DNA of 64,000 nucleotides from Burkholderia sp. PAMC 26561 (GCF_001557535.2 NZ_CP014307.1:434001-498000), one strand, 5' to 3'; positions 9,424-18,567 are shown, counted from the stretch's first letter. The notes: a model not told the origin generated them from the letters alone. Numbers and translations: made by a program.

Positions 9424-10965
9424 TTAGCGAAGCGAAATAGTTGTGTTCACACCGTCGTTGACCGTGGCGTCGTCGAACCAGCGCGATGTGATCGTTTTCG
9501 TCTGCGTGTAGAACTGCACGACCTGCTTGCCGTACGGGCCGAGATCGCCGAGTTTCGATCCGCGCGAACCGGTGAAACTGAAGTACGGGACCGGAACGGG
9601 AATCGGGATATTGATGCCGACCTGGCCCACGTCGATCTCGCTCTGGAACTTGCGCGCCGCCGCGCCGCTTTGCGTGAAGAGGCCAACGCCGTTACCCATG
9701 GGATTGCGGTTGACGAGGGCGATGGCGTCATCGAGCGTGGCTGCTTCCAGCACGCAGATCACCGGGCCGAAGATCTCCTGCTTGTAGACGGTCATCTCGG
9801 TGGTGACATCGGAGAAGATCGTCGGGCCGATGAAGTTACCCTTCTCATAGCCCTTCACTTCCACGCCGCGGCCGTCGAGCGAAAGCGTTGCGCCCTCGCC
9901 CACACCTGCTTCGATCAAACCGATAATGCGCTCCTTCGCCGCACGCGAAACAACGGGCCCGACATCCGTATTCGCCTCCGTGCCGCCGTTGATAGACAAT
10001 CCGCGCGCACGCTCGACCAGATCCGGCAACCAGTCCTTCGACGCCCCCACGAACACCACGACGGACGTCGCCATGCAGCGTTGCCCTGCCGCGCCGAACC
10101 CGGCGCCCGCAAGTGCGTTGAGGGTCTGCTCCTTGTTTGCATCGGGCAGGACGACGGCGTGATTCTTCGCGCCCATCATGGCCTGCACGCGCTTGCCATG
10201 CTGGCTGCCCAGGTTGTACACGTGCGTACCCACATGCGTCGATCCGACGAACGATATGGCCCGGATGTCGGGATGCGTGCAGATGGCATCGACCACATCC
10301 TTGCCGCCGTGGACCACGTTCAAGACGCCCGCCGGAACGCCGGCTTCGAGCGCGAGTTCGACGAGTTCCATGGTCGACAACGGGTCCTGTTCCGATGGCT
10401 TCAGCACGAACGTATTGCCGCAGACGATCGCCATCGGGAACATCCAGAGCGGGATCATGGCGGGGAAGTTGAACGGCGTGATGCCGGCGCAGACGCCTAT
10501 CGGCTGGCGCAGCGTGTAGGTATCCACGCCGCCCGCGACGTTCTCCGAGAATTCCCCTTGCTGCAACGTGCCGATGGAACAAGCATGCTCCACGACTTCG
10601 AGCCCGCGGAAGATATCGCCTTCGGCATCCGCCAGCGTCTTGCCTTGCTCGGCCGTCAGCGTCTGCGCGATGCGTTTCATGTTCTGGCGCACGAGGTCCT
10701 GGAACTTGAGCATCACGCGCATGCGCACGCCAAGCGATGTCAGCCGCCACGTCCTGAACGCATTCGCCGCCGATGCCACTGCGGCATCGACTTCGTCTTT
10801 CGTCGCGAACGGTACGCGTCCGACCACTTCCTGCGTGGCGGGATTGACGATGTCGCGCCATTCCTTCGTAGTCGATTCCACGAACTTGCCATCGATCAGC
10901 AATTTGGCCGTGCGTACGGAAGCGGTGTGTTCGGCGAGCGCCGGGCGGTCAGCAGCGGTATTCAT
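9424..10965 (-). CDS. mmsA: CoA-acylating methylmalonate-semialdehyde dehydrogenase
   Basis: Converts methylmalonate semialdehyde to propionyl-CoA (and malonate semialdehyde to acetyl-CoA), an end step of valine and inositol breakdown. The 513-aa aldehyde dehydrogenase has the nucleophile Cys in GAAGQRCMATS, the NAD-fold segments of the ALDH family, and an MmsA-like N-terminus (LLIDGKFVESTTKEW). I start at the ATG at 10965 because GGAG sits 6-7 bases upstream; an open frame to 10992 adds nine non-conserved residues. It leads the mmsAB operon and is divergent from a LysR gene that may regulate it. Confidence 0.94.
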   Translation of the reverse strand: MNTAADRPALAEHTASVRTAKLLIDGKFVESTTKEWRDIVNPATQEVVGRVPFATKDEVDAAVASAANAFRTWRLTSLGVRMRVMLKFQDLVRQNMKRIAQTLTAEQGKTLADAEGDIFRGLEVVEHACSIGTLQQGEFSENVAGGVDTYTLRQPIGVCAGITPFNFPAMIPLWMFPMAIVCGNTFVLKPSEQDPLSTMELVELALEAGVPAGVLNVVHGGKDVVDAICTHPDIRAISFVGSTHVGTHVYNLGSQHGKRVQAMMGAKNHAVVLPDANKEQTLNALAGAGFGAAGQRCMATSVVVFVGASKDWLPDLVERARGLSINGGTEANTDVGPVVSRAAKERIIGLIEAGVGEGATLSLDGRGVEVKGYEKGNFIGPTIFSDVTTEMTVYKQEIFGPVICVLEAATLDDAIALVNRNPMGNGVGLFTQSGAAARKFQSEIDVGQVGINIPIPVPVPYFSFTGSRGSKLGDLGPYGKQVVQFYTQTKTITSRWFDDATVNDGVNTTISLR

Positions 10966-11130
10966 GTGGGAGTCTCCTGAAGGAAGGGGCAAGCAAGCGG
11001 AAGACGCGGACCATTGCTACGGGAAAACCCGCGCGAGGTCGCCAAGGGAAATGTCGTCTCCGTTTATTTGAATAACGTCAGTATAGTTATGCAAATCTCT
11101 CTAAAGTATCGATAGAAACACCCATCCGAT

Positions 11131-12102
11131 ATGCAAAAAAGCACGCCATCGACCGCACACAACCTGCATAACCTGAACTGGGACGACCTGCGTTACTTCC
11201 TCGAAGTCGCGCGGACGCAGCGGGCGAGCGGCGCGGCGAAGCGTCTTGGCGTGGACTACACGACCGTCGCGCGCCGCGTCCGTGCGCTCGAAGACGCATT
11301 GGGCACCCTACTCTTCGATAAATCCCGCAGCGGCGGATTCGTCCTCACTGCGGAAGGCCAGCGCCTGCTTGCCTACGTCGATGCCATGGAAACCACGGTC
11401 CAGTCCGCGACGGAACACATCGCGAACTCGGGGCACGCGTTGTCCGGCCACGTGCGCGTGGGATGCACCGAAGGCTTCGGCTGCTTTTTTCTCGCGCCGC
11501 AACTCGCGCGCTTTCAGGACACGCACAGGCAGATCTCCATCGACCTGTTGCCGGTCCCGCATTTCGTGAGCTTGTCCAAACGCGAAGCGGATATCGCGGT
11601 GACGCTCGAGCGCCCCGAACACGGGCAGACCGTCTACACGAAACTCTGCGACTACCGCTTGCGTCTCTACGCCACGCGCGAATATCTCGCACAGCATGAG
11701 CCTGTGCATCGAGTCGAAGATCTGAGGACGCACCGCTTCGCAAGCTACATCGACGACCTCGCTTTCAGCTACGAACTCCTCTATCTCGATCGTGCCATTC
11801 CGGGTGCGGTTTCCAACTGGCGCAGCACCAGCGTGATCGCGCAATATCACGCTGCATTGCAGGGTCGCGCGCTCGCCATCCTGCCGTGTTTCATGGCCGC
11901 ACAGGACCCGCGTCTCGAACCGGTACTCGCCGATGACATCGTCGTCACGCGTGCGTTTTATCTTTCCTGCCGCGAGGATTTGCGCAAACTGAAACGCATC
12001 ACGGCAGTGTGGGATTTCCTGCGCACAGTGGCCGAATTGAACCGTCCGCTGCTCATGGGCGAAGCCCGTGAAATGCTGTGGAGCGAAACGGCGCAGCCCT
12101 GA
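11131..12102 (+). CDS. LysR-family transcriptional regulator, probably of mmsAB
   Basis: 323 aa. The N-terminal winged helix-turn-helix covers about residues 15-75 (WDDLRYFLEVARTQ, ASGAAKRLGVDYTTVARRV). It is followed by a LysR substrate-binding domain (HVRVGCTEGFGCFFLAP onward). The 165-bp gap to the divergent mmsA gene makes it the natural candidate regulator of that operon, the classical LysR arrangement. The effector is unknown; a valine catabolite is plausible but unproven. I found no clean T-N11-A palindrome in the shared promoter region. Confidence 0.88.
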   Translation: MQKSTPSTAHNLHNLNWDDLRYFLEVARTQRASGAAKRLGVDYTTVARRVRALEDALGTLLFDKSRSGGFVLTAEGQRLLAYVDAMETTVQSATEHIANSGHALSGHVRVGCTEGFGCFFLAPQLARFQDTHRQISIDLLPVPHFVSLSKREADIAVTLERPEHGQTVYTKLCDYRLRLYATREYLAQHEPVHRVEDLRTHRFASYIDDLAFSYELLYLDRAIPGAVSNWRSTSVIAQYHAALQGRALAILPCFMAAQDPRLEPVLADDIVVTRAFYLSCREDLRKLKRITAVWDFLRTVAELNRPLLMGEAREMLWSETAQP

Positions 12103-12184
12103 ATTTCGCGTTTATTCAGCAACCCTTATATATGAGATACGCATTTGGATAGTTGGCGCATAATCGTCCGCCCATAAGGCCTCT

Positions 12185-12209
12185 CGCCGTAGCCCCGCTG
12201 CGGCGTTTT
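12185..12209 (+). terminator. intrinsic terminator
   Basis: A 9-bp stem (12185-12193 with 12197-12205) contains one G-T wobble and a CCC loop. TTTT follows at 12206-12209. It lies about 80 bp after the LysR gene and before the M23 peptidase gene, so it separates the two units. Confidence 0.75.
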
Positions 12210-12319
12210 CACATGGACGTGACTTTCATTTATCTCAATTTCAACCGTCGAACACGCGCCAGTGTTTCTGTTTTGGTGAACGTTATTTTGCCTTTGCGCG
12301 CGTCGCGCCCGGTGCACTG

Positions 12320-13405
12320 ATGGCGTTCGTCATCTGGTCGCGAAGGACCATGTCGAACCAGCGTGTCCGGTTCGTCGAAGCGCGCACGGTCCGCACAATG
12401 GTGATCATCGCCGTCATTGCAATGGTTCTCGCTGCGCTCGCGCTTGGCATTGCAATTGGCGCAGCAATGGGCAACACGCATGCAGCCGGAGAAAAAGCGC
12501 AGGCCGAGCGCCGCTCCTACGAAATCGATGAGCTCGGCAAGATCAGTGCAACGCTCATTCATCTCGAACCGCGCGTGGGACAACTCGTTACGCAAGTCAA
12601 CGAACTGCAGGACTTCGAAGCGCAGTTGAAGGCATCGCGGCGCGCGGCCGATCGTCCGGATATCCACAACGTGCCGCCGCTGCCCGACAACGACGACGAA
12701 TCGCCGCTCGACAGCGCCGGTGGTCCGTTATTGCCCCCACGACGTCCGAAAGACAGCGCCGCGACGAACACCCGACGCCCGGCGTCACCGCCCGCGCAGG
12801 CGAGTGCAACCGACGCCGCCGAGGGCGGTCCGGCACTCCCCGCAAGGCTCTGCGATGCCCAGCGCGCCACGCAGACCGGTTCGGCGCCGCAGCGCCTGCG
12901 CCGCACGCAGAACGCACTCGATTGCCTCGATACAACCCTCAACCAGCTCGACAATGCCGTCCTCGCGCACTACGCCTCGTACATGGCGTTTCCCGGCCGG
13001 CAACCCGCGCCGGGGGCACGCTTTGGCTCGCCGTTCGGCAACCGCATCGATCCGTTCAACCAGCATCTGAGTTTTCATCCAGGCATGGATCTCGTCGCGC
13101 CGTCAGGCACGCCCATCTTCGCAAGCGCGGGCGGCCGCGTGATCCAGGCGGGACCGCACGGCGGATACGGCAATGCAATCGATATCCAGCACAGCACCGG
13201 CATGGTGACGCGCTACGGTCATACGTCGAAGATCTTCGTGAAGGTCGGCGACCTCGTGATGCCCGGCCAGAAGATCGGCGAAATCGGTTCCACCGGCCGC
13301 TCGACCGGACCGCACTTGCATTTCGAGGTGATCGTCGACGGAACGCAGGTCAATCCCAAGCACTATCTCGCGCTCTTCAAGCCGACTTCCCATGCCGCAA
13401 GCTGA
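12320..13405 (+). CDS. M23-family metallopeptidase, membrane-anchored
   Basis: 361-aa putative peptidoglycan endopeptidase. One N-terminal transmembrane segment (about residues 25-50) is followed by a charged, probably coiled-coil stretch (about 55-115) and a Pro/Ser-rich linker. A C-terminal LytM domain (about 245-355) carries the zinc ligands in HPGMD and HLHFEV, with the typical sequence GRSTGPHLHF. All M23 metal ligands look intact, so activity is expected. A start at 12350 (MSNQRV) is equally possible. It overlaps the next gene and lies upstream of a bactofilin, an association known to shape cell walls in other proteobacteria (for example Helicobacter CcmA with Csd peptidases). Confidence 0.88.
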   Translation: MAFVIWSRRTMSNQRVRFVEARTVRTMVIIAVIAMVLAALALGIAIGAAMGNTHAAGEKAQAERRSYEIDELGKISATLIHLEPRVGQLVTQVNELQDFEAQLKASRRAADRPDIHNVPPLPDNDDESPLDSAGGPLLPPRRPKDSAATNTRRPASPPAQASATDAAEGGPALPARLCDAQRATQTGSAPQRLRRTQNALDCLDTTLNQLDNAVLAHYASYMAFPGRQPAPGARFGSPFGNRIDPFNQHLSFHPGMDLVAPSGTPIFASAGGRVIQAGPHGGYGNAIDIQHSTGMVTRYGHTSKIFVKVGDLVMPGQKIGEIGSTGRSTGPHLHFEVIVDGTQVNPKHYLALFKPTSHAAS

Positions 13406-13769
13406 CAAACGCCGGGCGACGCATCGCCTCACGCGCCGCACCTACTCGCTGACTTCGCGCCGGGGCCCGAGCTGGGCCATGATCATGCTCGGCCTGCTTG
13501 CTGCCGCGTGCGCCGCCGCAGCGCTCGCGGCAGCAGGCTTTGCGCTCGTGACATCGCGGGAAAACAGCAAGAAAGCCGATGCCTTGTGCGCACCGCCCAT
13601 GTCCGAGCGTGAAATTCGCGAACAGCTCGCAAAGGCGCAGATCGCGCTCGATCACGAGGTCGCGACGCGGCTCGTGCTGCAGCAGCAGGCAACCGACAGT
13701 GCGGCCGAAATGCATCAGATGCGCACTGATCTCGCGTTCATCAAACGCCAGCGCGACAAATCCAACTAA
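13392..13769 (+). CDS. one-TM coiled-coil protein between M23 peptidase and bactofilin
   Basis: 125 aa, no family recognised. A basic N-terminus (KRRATHRLTRRT) precedes one transmembrane segment (about residues 29-53, very Ala-rich). A heptad-like helix follows (about 70-120, REIREQLAKAQIALDHEV). The start overlaps the M23 gene by 14 bp and the bactofilin gene begins 88 bp later, so these three are probably one operon. Its layout (cytoplasmic tail, TM, periplasmic coiled coil) parallels that of the M23 protein, so a scaffold or partner role is plausible but only inferred. Confidence 0.75.
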   Translation: MPQADKRRATHRLTRRTYSLTSRRGPSWAMIMLGLLAAACAAAALAAAGFALVTSRENSKKADALCAPPMSEREIREQLAKAQIALDHEVATRLVLQQQATDSAAEMHQMRTDLAFIKRQRDKSN

Positions 13770-13857
13770 CGCAGCATCCAGGGCTTCCAGGCGCCGGCCA
13801 CGCGCCTTGCACGCGGCCAGTATCGAAATCGCAATCCAGACCAGAAAGGGGTCATCC

Positions 13858-14289
13858 ATGTTCAAAGCAAAAAAAACCACCGGCGTCGGCCAGGCCAAGC
13901 TTGCCACGCTGATCGCACACGATGTCCAGATCGCCGGCAATCTCGAATTCAGTGACGGGCTGCGCATGGACGGACATGTCAAGGGCAACGTGACCGGGCG
14001 TCCAGGCGAGCAGACATTGCTGGTCGTCAGCGACCAGGGATCGATCACGGGCAATGTCGTGGCCTATGACATCGTGATCAACGGGACCATCAATGGCGAT
14101 GTGACCGTCGAGCATTTCGTGGAACTGCAATCGAACGCGCACGTGAACGGCAACATCTATTACCAGCAACTGCGCATGGATGTCGGCGCGTCGGTGGAAG
14201 GCAAGCTCACGAAGCGTGACAACACACTGGCGCCGGTCGAGACGCCCCGGCTAAGTTCCGAGATGGCATCGGATTATTCGAACAGTTAG
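13858..14289 (+). CDS. bactofilin
   Basis: 143-aa polymer-forming cytoskeletal protein (DUF583 family). The core (about residues 18-115) is a right-handed beta-helix built of short repeats such as VQIAGNLEFSDGLRMDGHV and SITGNVVAYDIVINGTING. Short polar tails flank it, and Lys-rich MFKAKKTTG may contact membrane. I take the ATG at 13858, preceded by an AGAAAGGGG site; the frame is open far upstream but that part reads as out-of-frame sequence of the preceding gene. Bactofilins localise wall enzymes, and the M23 gene upstream is the obvious client. Confidence 0.92.
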   Translation: MFKAKKTTGVGQAKLATLIAHDVQIAGNLEFSDGLRMDGHVKGNVTGRPGEQTLLVVSDQGSITGNVVAYDIVINGTINGDVTVEHFVELQSNAHVNGNIYYQQLRMDVGASVEGKLTKRDNTLAPVETPRLSSEMASDYSNS

Positions 14290-14465
14290 GCTTCACCTCG
14301 TGGCCGGCGCCGCCCGCCGGCCACCCGATGCGCGCCCTCGCCTTGGGCAGATTCGCAAATCCGCTAAGATTCACGGAAGTTCCGGCGGACGGCCTCACCA
14401 CGCATCCAGTATCAGTGCGGGGTGGGCCGCGCCGGTTTCATTACCGTGTAAGAAGGGCGGACTAC

Positions 14466-15443
14466 ATGCTGGTCAATTGCGCGGCCTATCAAGATGGCCG
14501 CAAGCTCGCCGATGTCCCCATCGACGATATCTCCGCCTATCGGGATGTTCCCGACTGCTTCGTGTGGGTCGCCTTGAAAGACCCGGGTCCCGGCGAACTC
14601 GCGCACATGACGCACCAGTTCGGGCTGCATGAACTCGCGGTGGAAGATGCCCAGCACGGCCACCAGCGTCCGAAGATCGAGGAATACACGGATTCGCTGT
14701 TTTGCGTGCTCCACACGGTCGAACTCGACGCCGAGGACGAACTCGTGGTCGGCGAGATCAATGTGTTCGTGGGCCAGAACTACGTGCTCTCGGTGCGCAA
14801 CCGGACCAGCCAGGGTTTCCAGGAAGTGCGCACGCGCTGCGAGCGCGAGCCGCATCTGCTCAAGCACGGCCCGGCGTTCGTGATGTACGCCCTGATCGAT
14901 AACGTCGTCGACCGCTATTTCCCCATCCTGGAAGCGCTCGGATCGGAACTCGATGAACTCGAGGAGCGCATTTTCGAGCGCAATGGCTCGGCGGCGTCGC
15001 GGGTGATCATCGAAGACCTGTATTCGTTGAAGCGCCGTCTCGTCTTGCTGCAGCATCACACGGCGCCGTTGCTGGAGGCGGTCAGCAAACTCTATGGCGG
15101 CCGCGCGCCGGGCGTCTGCGACGGCATGCAGGACTATTTCCGCGATGTCTACGACCATCTGCAGCGCATTGTGAAGACCATCGAGGGACGCCGGGAAATG
15201 GTCGTCACCGCCATTCAGGTCAATCTGGGGCTGATTTCGCTGGCGGAAAGCGAGGTGACCAAACGTTTGGGGTCATTTGCTGCGCTTTTTGCGGTCCCGA
15301 CCATGATTGCCGGCATCTACGGCATGAATTTCCACAAGATTCCGGAACTGGACTGGGCGTATGGCTATCCGGCGTGCATCACCGTGATGCTGCTGGTCGA
15401 CATCTTCCTTTGCTGGCGGTTCCGCAAGGCGGGCTGGCTATGA
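14466..15443 (+). CDS. corA: CorA-family magnesium/cobalt transporter
   Basis: 325-aa inner-membrane divalent-cation channel. A large N-terminal cytoplasmic domain with long helices is followed by two C-terminal transmembrane segments. The selectivity motif YGMNF lies at the end of TM1. The last helix ends in a basic tail (WRFRKAGWL), as in CorA. The ATG at 14466 is preceded by AAGAAGGGCGG; the frame is open to 14328, but those 46 residues are Arg-rich and not CorA-like. It follows bactofilin by about 175 bp, and whether it is co-transcribed is unclear. Confidence 0.93.
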   Translation: MLVNCAAYQDGRKLADVPIDDISAYRDVPDCFVWVALKDPGPGELAHMTHQFGLHELAVEDAQHGHQRPKIEEYTDSLFCVLHTVELDAEDELVVGEINVFVGQNYVLSVRNRTSQGFQEVRTRCEREPHLLKHGPAFVMYALIDNVVDRYFPILEALGSELDELEERIFERNGSAASRVIIEDLYSLKRRLVLLQHHTAPLLEAVSKLYGGRAPGVCDGMQDYFRDVYDHLQRIVKTIEGRREMVVTAIQVNLGLISLAESEVTKRLGSFAALFAVPTMIAGIYGMNFHKIPELDWAYGYPACITVMLLVDIFLCWRFRKAGWL

Positions 15444-16035
15444 CGGTATAATGGATCTTTCGATGCTGCCGGAAAGCAGCGGGGCGGCGGGCGCGAATGA
15501 GCAGCATTGCTCCGAAAGCGGACGAGTGCTCAGGTCTGAGGCCACGTCAGCATTGCAGCATCGAGAGGCGGGGCCTCCGGCGACAGCAGAACTTTTTTCT
15601 GATTTGCTGTCTAATATTACACAGTGCGCCTTGGCGCAGCGTGTTCGCCACGGCAGCAGCGATCCACCCGGCATTTCAGCGCAAGTTCTGGTTGAGTGTC
15701 ATCGCCCCGGCAGTGCAGGCTTCGCATCGAACGCGGCCAGGCACTCGTCTTCAGAGTCGTCTTCAAAGTTTAAACAGCAGCGACGTCGGCGGATGGCTTA
15801 GTCCATGCGTTATATCGTGTATGACTCACGGTATTGCGCGCTTTACCCCGGCGTTCTTCGACACCTACAGCCCGGCGAACGGCTGCACCCCGAGTGCGCC
15901 GTGCGCTATTTTTTGCTCGAAACCGCTGATCGACCGCGAGCGCCGAGGCGCCCGGACTGGCCGTCGGCGGGGTTGTGACGCATCGAATGCACTATTTCGA
16001 TGCCCGGGCGGGCGCAATACAGGAATTCACGAAAC
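15444..16035. other. 592-bp segment without a recognised gene
   Basis: Between corA and a small hypothetical gene. A perfect TATAAT hexamer sits at 15447-15452 at the corA stop, but no matching -35 is seen. Open frames here (for example 15451-15801 and 15497-16039) have unprotein-like composition. The only coding candidate I would keep is a 57-codon frame at 15805-15978, listed separately. The length, the lack of clear genes and the nearness of infA make an untranslated leader or small RNA possible, but I cannot show one. Confidence 0.4.
15805..15978 (+). CDS. possible 57-aa protein (uncertain)
   Basis: The reading frame starts MRYIVYDSRYCALYPGVL and ends DWPSAGL. The N-terminal half has a balanced, protein-like composition (Tyr, Cys, Leu, Glu); the C-terminal part is Arg/Pro-rich. 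About two thirds of third codon positions are G or C, somewhat low for this genome. The upstream GCGGATGG is a weak ribosome site. No family is recognised. It could be a chance frame. Confidence 0.3.
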   Translation: MRYIVYDSRYCALYPGVLRHLQPGERLHPECAVRYFLLETADRPRAPRRPDWPSAGL

Positions 16036-16335
16036 ATGAAAGAACTGGTCAAGCCGCTTAAGACGTACAAGGGTTACGAGATTCACCCGCTGATCTACCC
16101 GCGCGGAGCACGTCAAGGCGCAGCGGTTCGTGCAGCGGATACCGGTTACGAAGCATCGGTGCGTATCTGCCGCGCGCCGCCGGCTGGTGAGGAAGCCACG
16201 GGCGAAAGCCGCGTGTTCCGTATCGAGCAGGACGGAAGTTTCGAAAATGGCGGACAGGCGCGGCGGGCCTGCTTGTTGCATGCGGAAAAGCTGATCGACG
16301 GTCAGATCGACGGGCAGTCTGTTGCAGATCTGTGA
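16036..16335 (+). CDS. hypothetical protein, 99 aa
   Basis: Starts MKELVKPLKTYKGYEIHPLI, preceded by AGGAATTC. Soluble, with alternating basic and hydrophobic residues and a C-terminal amphipathic stretch (CLLHAEKLIDGQIDG). No signal peptide, transmembrane segment or recognised domain. It lies 90 bp upstream of infA in the same direction. The composition and start context support a real gene, but I cannot name a function. Confidence 0.65.
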   Translation: MKELVKPLKTYKGYEIHPLIYPRGARQGAAVRAADTGYEASVRICRAPPAGEEATGESRVFRIEQDGSFENGGQARRACLLHAEKLIDGQIDGQSVADL

Positions 16336-16425
16336 CTATCGGTGATTGATATCCGATAAAAGGCATCGCGGTTGCATGCTGGTCTCGCATACAATCGCAT
16401 CGAACGACGAATTAAGGAGCTTTAT

Positions 16426-16695
16426 ATGGCGAAAGAAGAGTTACTCGAGCTGGACGGCATTGTTGACGAAGTGCTTCCCGATAGCCGCTACCGCGTGACG
16501 CTGGATAACGGCGTGGTCGTGGGCGCGTATGCATCGGGCCGCATGCGCAAGAATCACATCCGGATTCTTGCTGGTGACCGCGTGACGCTGGAATTGTCGG
16601 TGTATGACCTGACGAAAGGCCGGATCAACTTCCGGCACAAGGACGAGCGCGCTACCGGCGGCGGTGGACCGCGTCCGCAAATGCGTCGCCGTTAA
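16426..16695 (+). CDS. infA: translation initiation factor IF-1 (paralogue with C-terminal tail)
   Basis: 89 aa. The S1/OB-fold (about residues 5-72) shows [21 protein letters not shown] and [22 protein letters not shown], diagnostic of IF-1, which binds the ribosomal A site during initiation. IF-1 is normally about 72 aa; the extra tail ([14 protein letters not shown]) is typical of the second infA copy of Burkholderiaceae. A good site (AAGGAG) precedes the ATG at 16426. The copy beside the ribosomal protein operon would be elsewhere in the genome. The basic tail may change RNA contacts, which is speculative. Confidence 0.93.
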   Translation: MAKEELLELDGIVDEVLPDSRYRVTLDNGVVVGAYASGRMRKNHIRILAGDRVTLELSVYDLTKGRINFRHKDERATGGGGPRPQMRRR

Positions 16696-16841
16696 GACCG
16701 GATGTCCGTATAGGGCACGCGTCAATGCGCGCCGTGGGCAACAGGTAACAACGCAGCAACGCCGAGAGCCAGGCTTCGTCGGCGCCGCCGCTGGATGCTG
16801 TCAGTCAGCATCGCATGGCGCCGATGTCGCTCTCCCGTCTG

Positions 16842-17735
16842 TCAAAAAACTTTTCCCCCTTTCCGGGCCGCGAGCAATCCGTTCACGCCCGCTGCAAAGC
16901 CGTTTTCGTCATTTGTCGACGATACGAAGGTAGCACTTGCCTGTACCTGCGCCGACGCCTGCCCCATCACAATCGACACGCCCGCAACATCGAACATGGC
17001 GACGTCGTTCTGCATATCCCCCAGAACCGCCACGTTTTCCAGCGCCACGCCGGCAAGCTGCGCAAGTTCCCGGATGCCTTCACCTTTGTTGGCGAGCGGA
17101 TGCGTGATGTCGAGGTAATAGCTTTGCGAACGCATGGCAGTGGCCTGGCCCTTCAACGTGCCTGCAAACTCAGCTTCCTTGCGTTCGAGCAAATCCGCGT
17201 TACTGGTCGACGCCACGATCTTCTCGACCGAACCCAGGTCGATGTCCTCGAACCGCTTCACCACCACCGCGTCGTATCCCACGGTCCGGCGCTCGAGCGG
17301 CACGTACTCGCCGGCGGGATTCGTGATGTACCACTGGTCGTCGATAAACACCCACGCATCGATCCCGTCGCGCGCCAGGCTTTCCAGCGCGGTTTCGGCG
17401 GCATCACGCGCGAGCCAATGCGCGTTCATGGTCTTCCAGCCGGCGGGGTCCACAAGTTTGCCGCCGTTGAACGCGGCAAACGGCGTCTTGATACCGAGCG
17501 TATCCACGATCGTGCGCATGCCCTTGCCCGGCCGGCTGCTCGCAACCGTAAAGCGCACGCCCGCGGCGCTCAGGTTGCGCACGGCTTCCTTTGCGGGCTC
17601 GCCGAGAGTTTTATCGGTGTAGAGCAGCGTGCCGTCGCAATCGGTGATCACAAGTTCGACCTTCGATAACGCCTCCAGCGCGCGATCGGAGTCGTCCTGT
17701 GAGCGTTTGGTCAGCTTCAAACCCTTGGGCATCAT
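16842..17735 (-). CDS. HAD-superfamily hydrolase, Cof/YbiV type
   Basis: 297 aa. Motif I is DCDGTLL (nucleophile and acid Asp), motif II is the Ser of VASSRP, the conserved Lys is in NKGEGI, and motif IV is GDMQNDVAMF. The large C2B cap between motifs II and III marks the Cof group, whose members dephosphorylate sugar phosphates and similar metabolites. The start overlaps the stop of the glucokinase gene by 4 bp (ATGA type), so translation is coupled. With zwf and a glucokinase as partners, a hexose-phosphate substrate is likely but not proved. A second ATG at 17732 is an equal start option. Confidence 0.88.
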   Translation of the reverse strand: MMPKGLKLTKRSQDDSDRALEALSKVELVITDCDGTLLYTDKTLGEPAKEAVRNLSAAGVRFTVASSRPGKGMRTIVDTLGIKTPFAAFNGGKLVDPAGWKTMNAHWLARDAAETALESLARDGIDAWVFIDDQWYITNPAGEYVPLERRTVGYDAVVVKRFEDIDLGSVEKIVASTSNADLLERKEAEFAGTLKGQATAMRSQSYYLDITHPLANKGEGIRELAQLAGVALENVAVLGDMQNDVAMFDVAGVSIVMGQASAQVQASATFVSSTNDENGFAAGVNGLLAARKGGKVF

Positions 17736-18556
17736 TCGAATGTCCCCGGCGGCAATTGCCGCGTTTCGCGTACCGAACGCGGATGCCAGAGACGCGCGCC
17801 GCCTTCGATGCCCGCTTCGTTCGACACCACCTTCACGTTATCCGGCAAATCGAACTTGAGATTGGCCGCGTTGCCGCCGCCGATCCAGAGGCGGTCGTAG
17901 TTCACGAGCGAACTCAGGATGCCGATGACCTTTTCCACACGACGGTTCCAGCGCTTGTTACCCGCCTTGTCGCGCGCGGCATTACCGAGATATTCGTCGT
18001 ACGTCTTGTTCTTGCTGACCGGATGATGCGCGAGTTCCAGATGCGGCATCAGCTCGCCATCGCGGAAAAGCGCGGTGCCGGCGCCTGTACCGAGCGTCAG
18101 CACGAGTTCGATCCCCTTTCCTTCGATAGCCGCCAATCCCTGCATCTCGGCGTCGTTGATGATGCGCACCGGCAAGTGGTGGCCGAGCTGATCCGAAAGC
18201 ATTTGCGCGAGCGGGATGTTGCGCCAGCTTTCATTGCCGAGGTTCGGCGCGGTCAGCACATGGTTGTCGCGCACCACACCAGGAAAGCCGATCGAGATAT
18301 GCGTCGCCGGCAACGGCTGCATCAACGGCTCGACCAGCTTGACCAGCGTGTCCACCAGCAACTCAGGCGGGCACGGATGCGGCGTCGCGACCTTCAGGCG
18401 CTCGGTCTTCATGGTCCCGTCCGCGTCGATGATGGCCGCTTTCAGGCCCGTCCCGCCGACATCGATGGCAAGGATTCTTTCGAGGTGAGTTCGGTCTTTC
18501 GTGGCACTGCGTTTCGCCGGTGTGCTTGCCGCTGCCTTTTTTGCTGCTGTCCCCAT
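17732..18556 (-). CDS. ppgK: polyphosphate glucokinase-like ROK kinase
   Basis: 274 aa. The N-terminal phosphate-binding motif is AIDVGGTGLKAAIID, the catalytic Asp region is IINDAEMQG, and the second phosphate loop is LTLGTGAGTALF. The missing zinc-binding ROK cysteines and the overall pattern match polyphosphate glucokinases, which phosphorylate glucose with polyphosphate and/or ATP. I start at the ATG at 18556 after GAGGAG; the upstream extension to 18625 is not conserved-looking. zwf ends 12 bp before this start, so glucose-6-phosphate made here would feed the next enzyme. The donor specificity is inferred. Confidence 0.85.
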   Translation of the reverse strand: MGTAAKKAAASTPAKRSATKDRTHLERILAIDVGGTGLKAAIIDADGTMKTERLKVATPHPCPPELLVDTLVKLVEPLMQPLPATHISIGFPGVVRDNHVLTAPNLGNESWRNIPLAQMLSDQLGHHLPVRIINDAEMQGLAAIEGKGIELVLTLGTGAGTALFRDGELMPHLELAHHPVSKNKTYDEYLGNAARDKAGNKRWNRRVEKVIGILSSLVNYDRLWIGGGNAANLKFDLPDNVKVVSNEAGIEGGARLWHPRSVRETRQLPPGTFE

Positions 18557-18567
18557 CAGGTTTCTCC

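Noticed and set aside
9199..10980. 593-codon plus-strand open frame
   Set aside because: Antisense to mmsA and mmsB; composition dominated by Arg, Ala, His and Asp. No family pattern.
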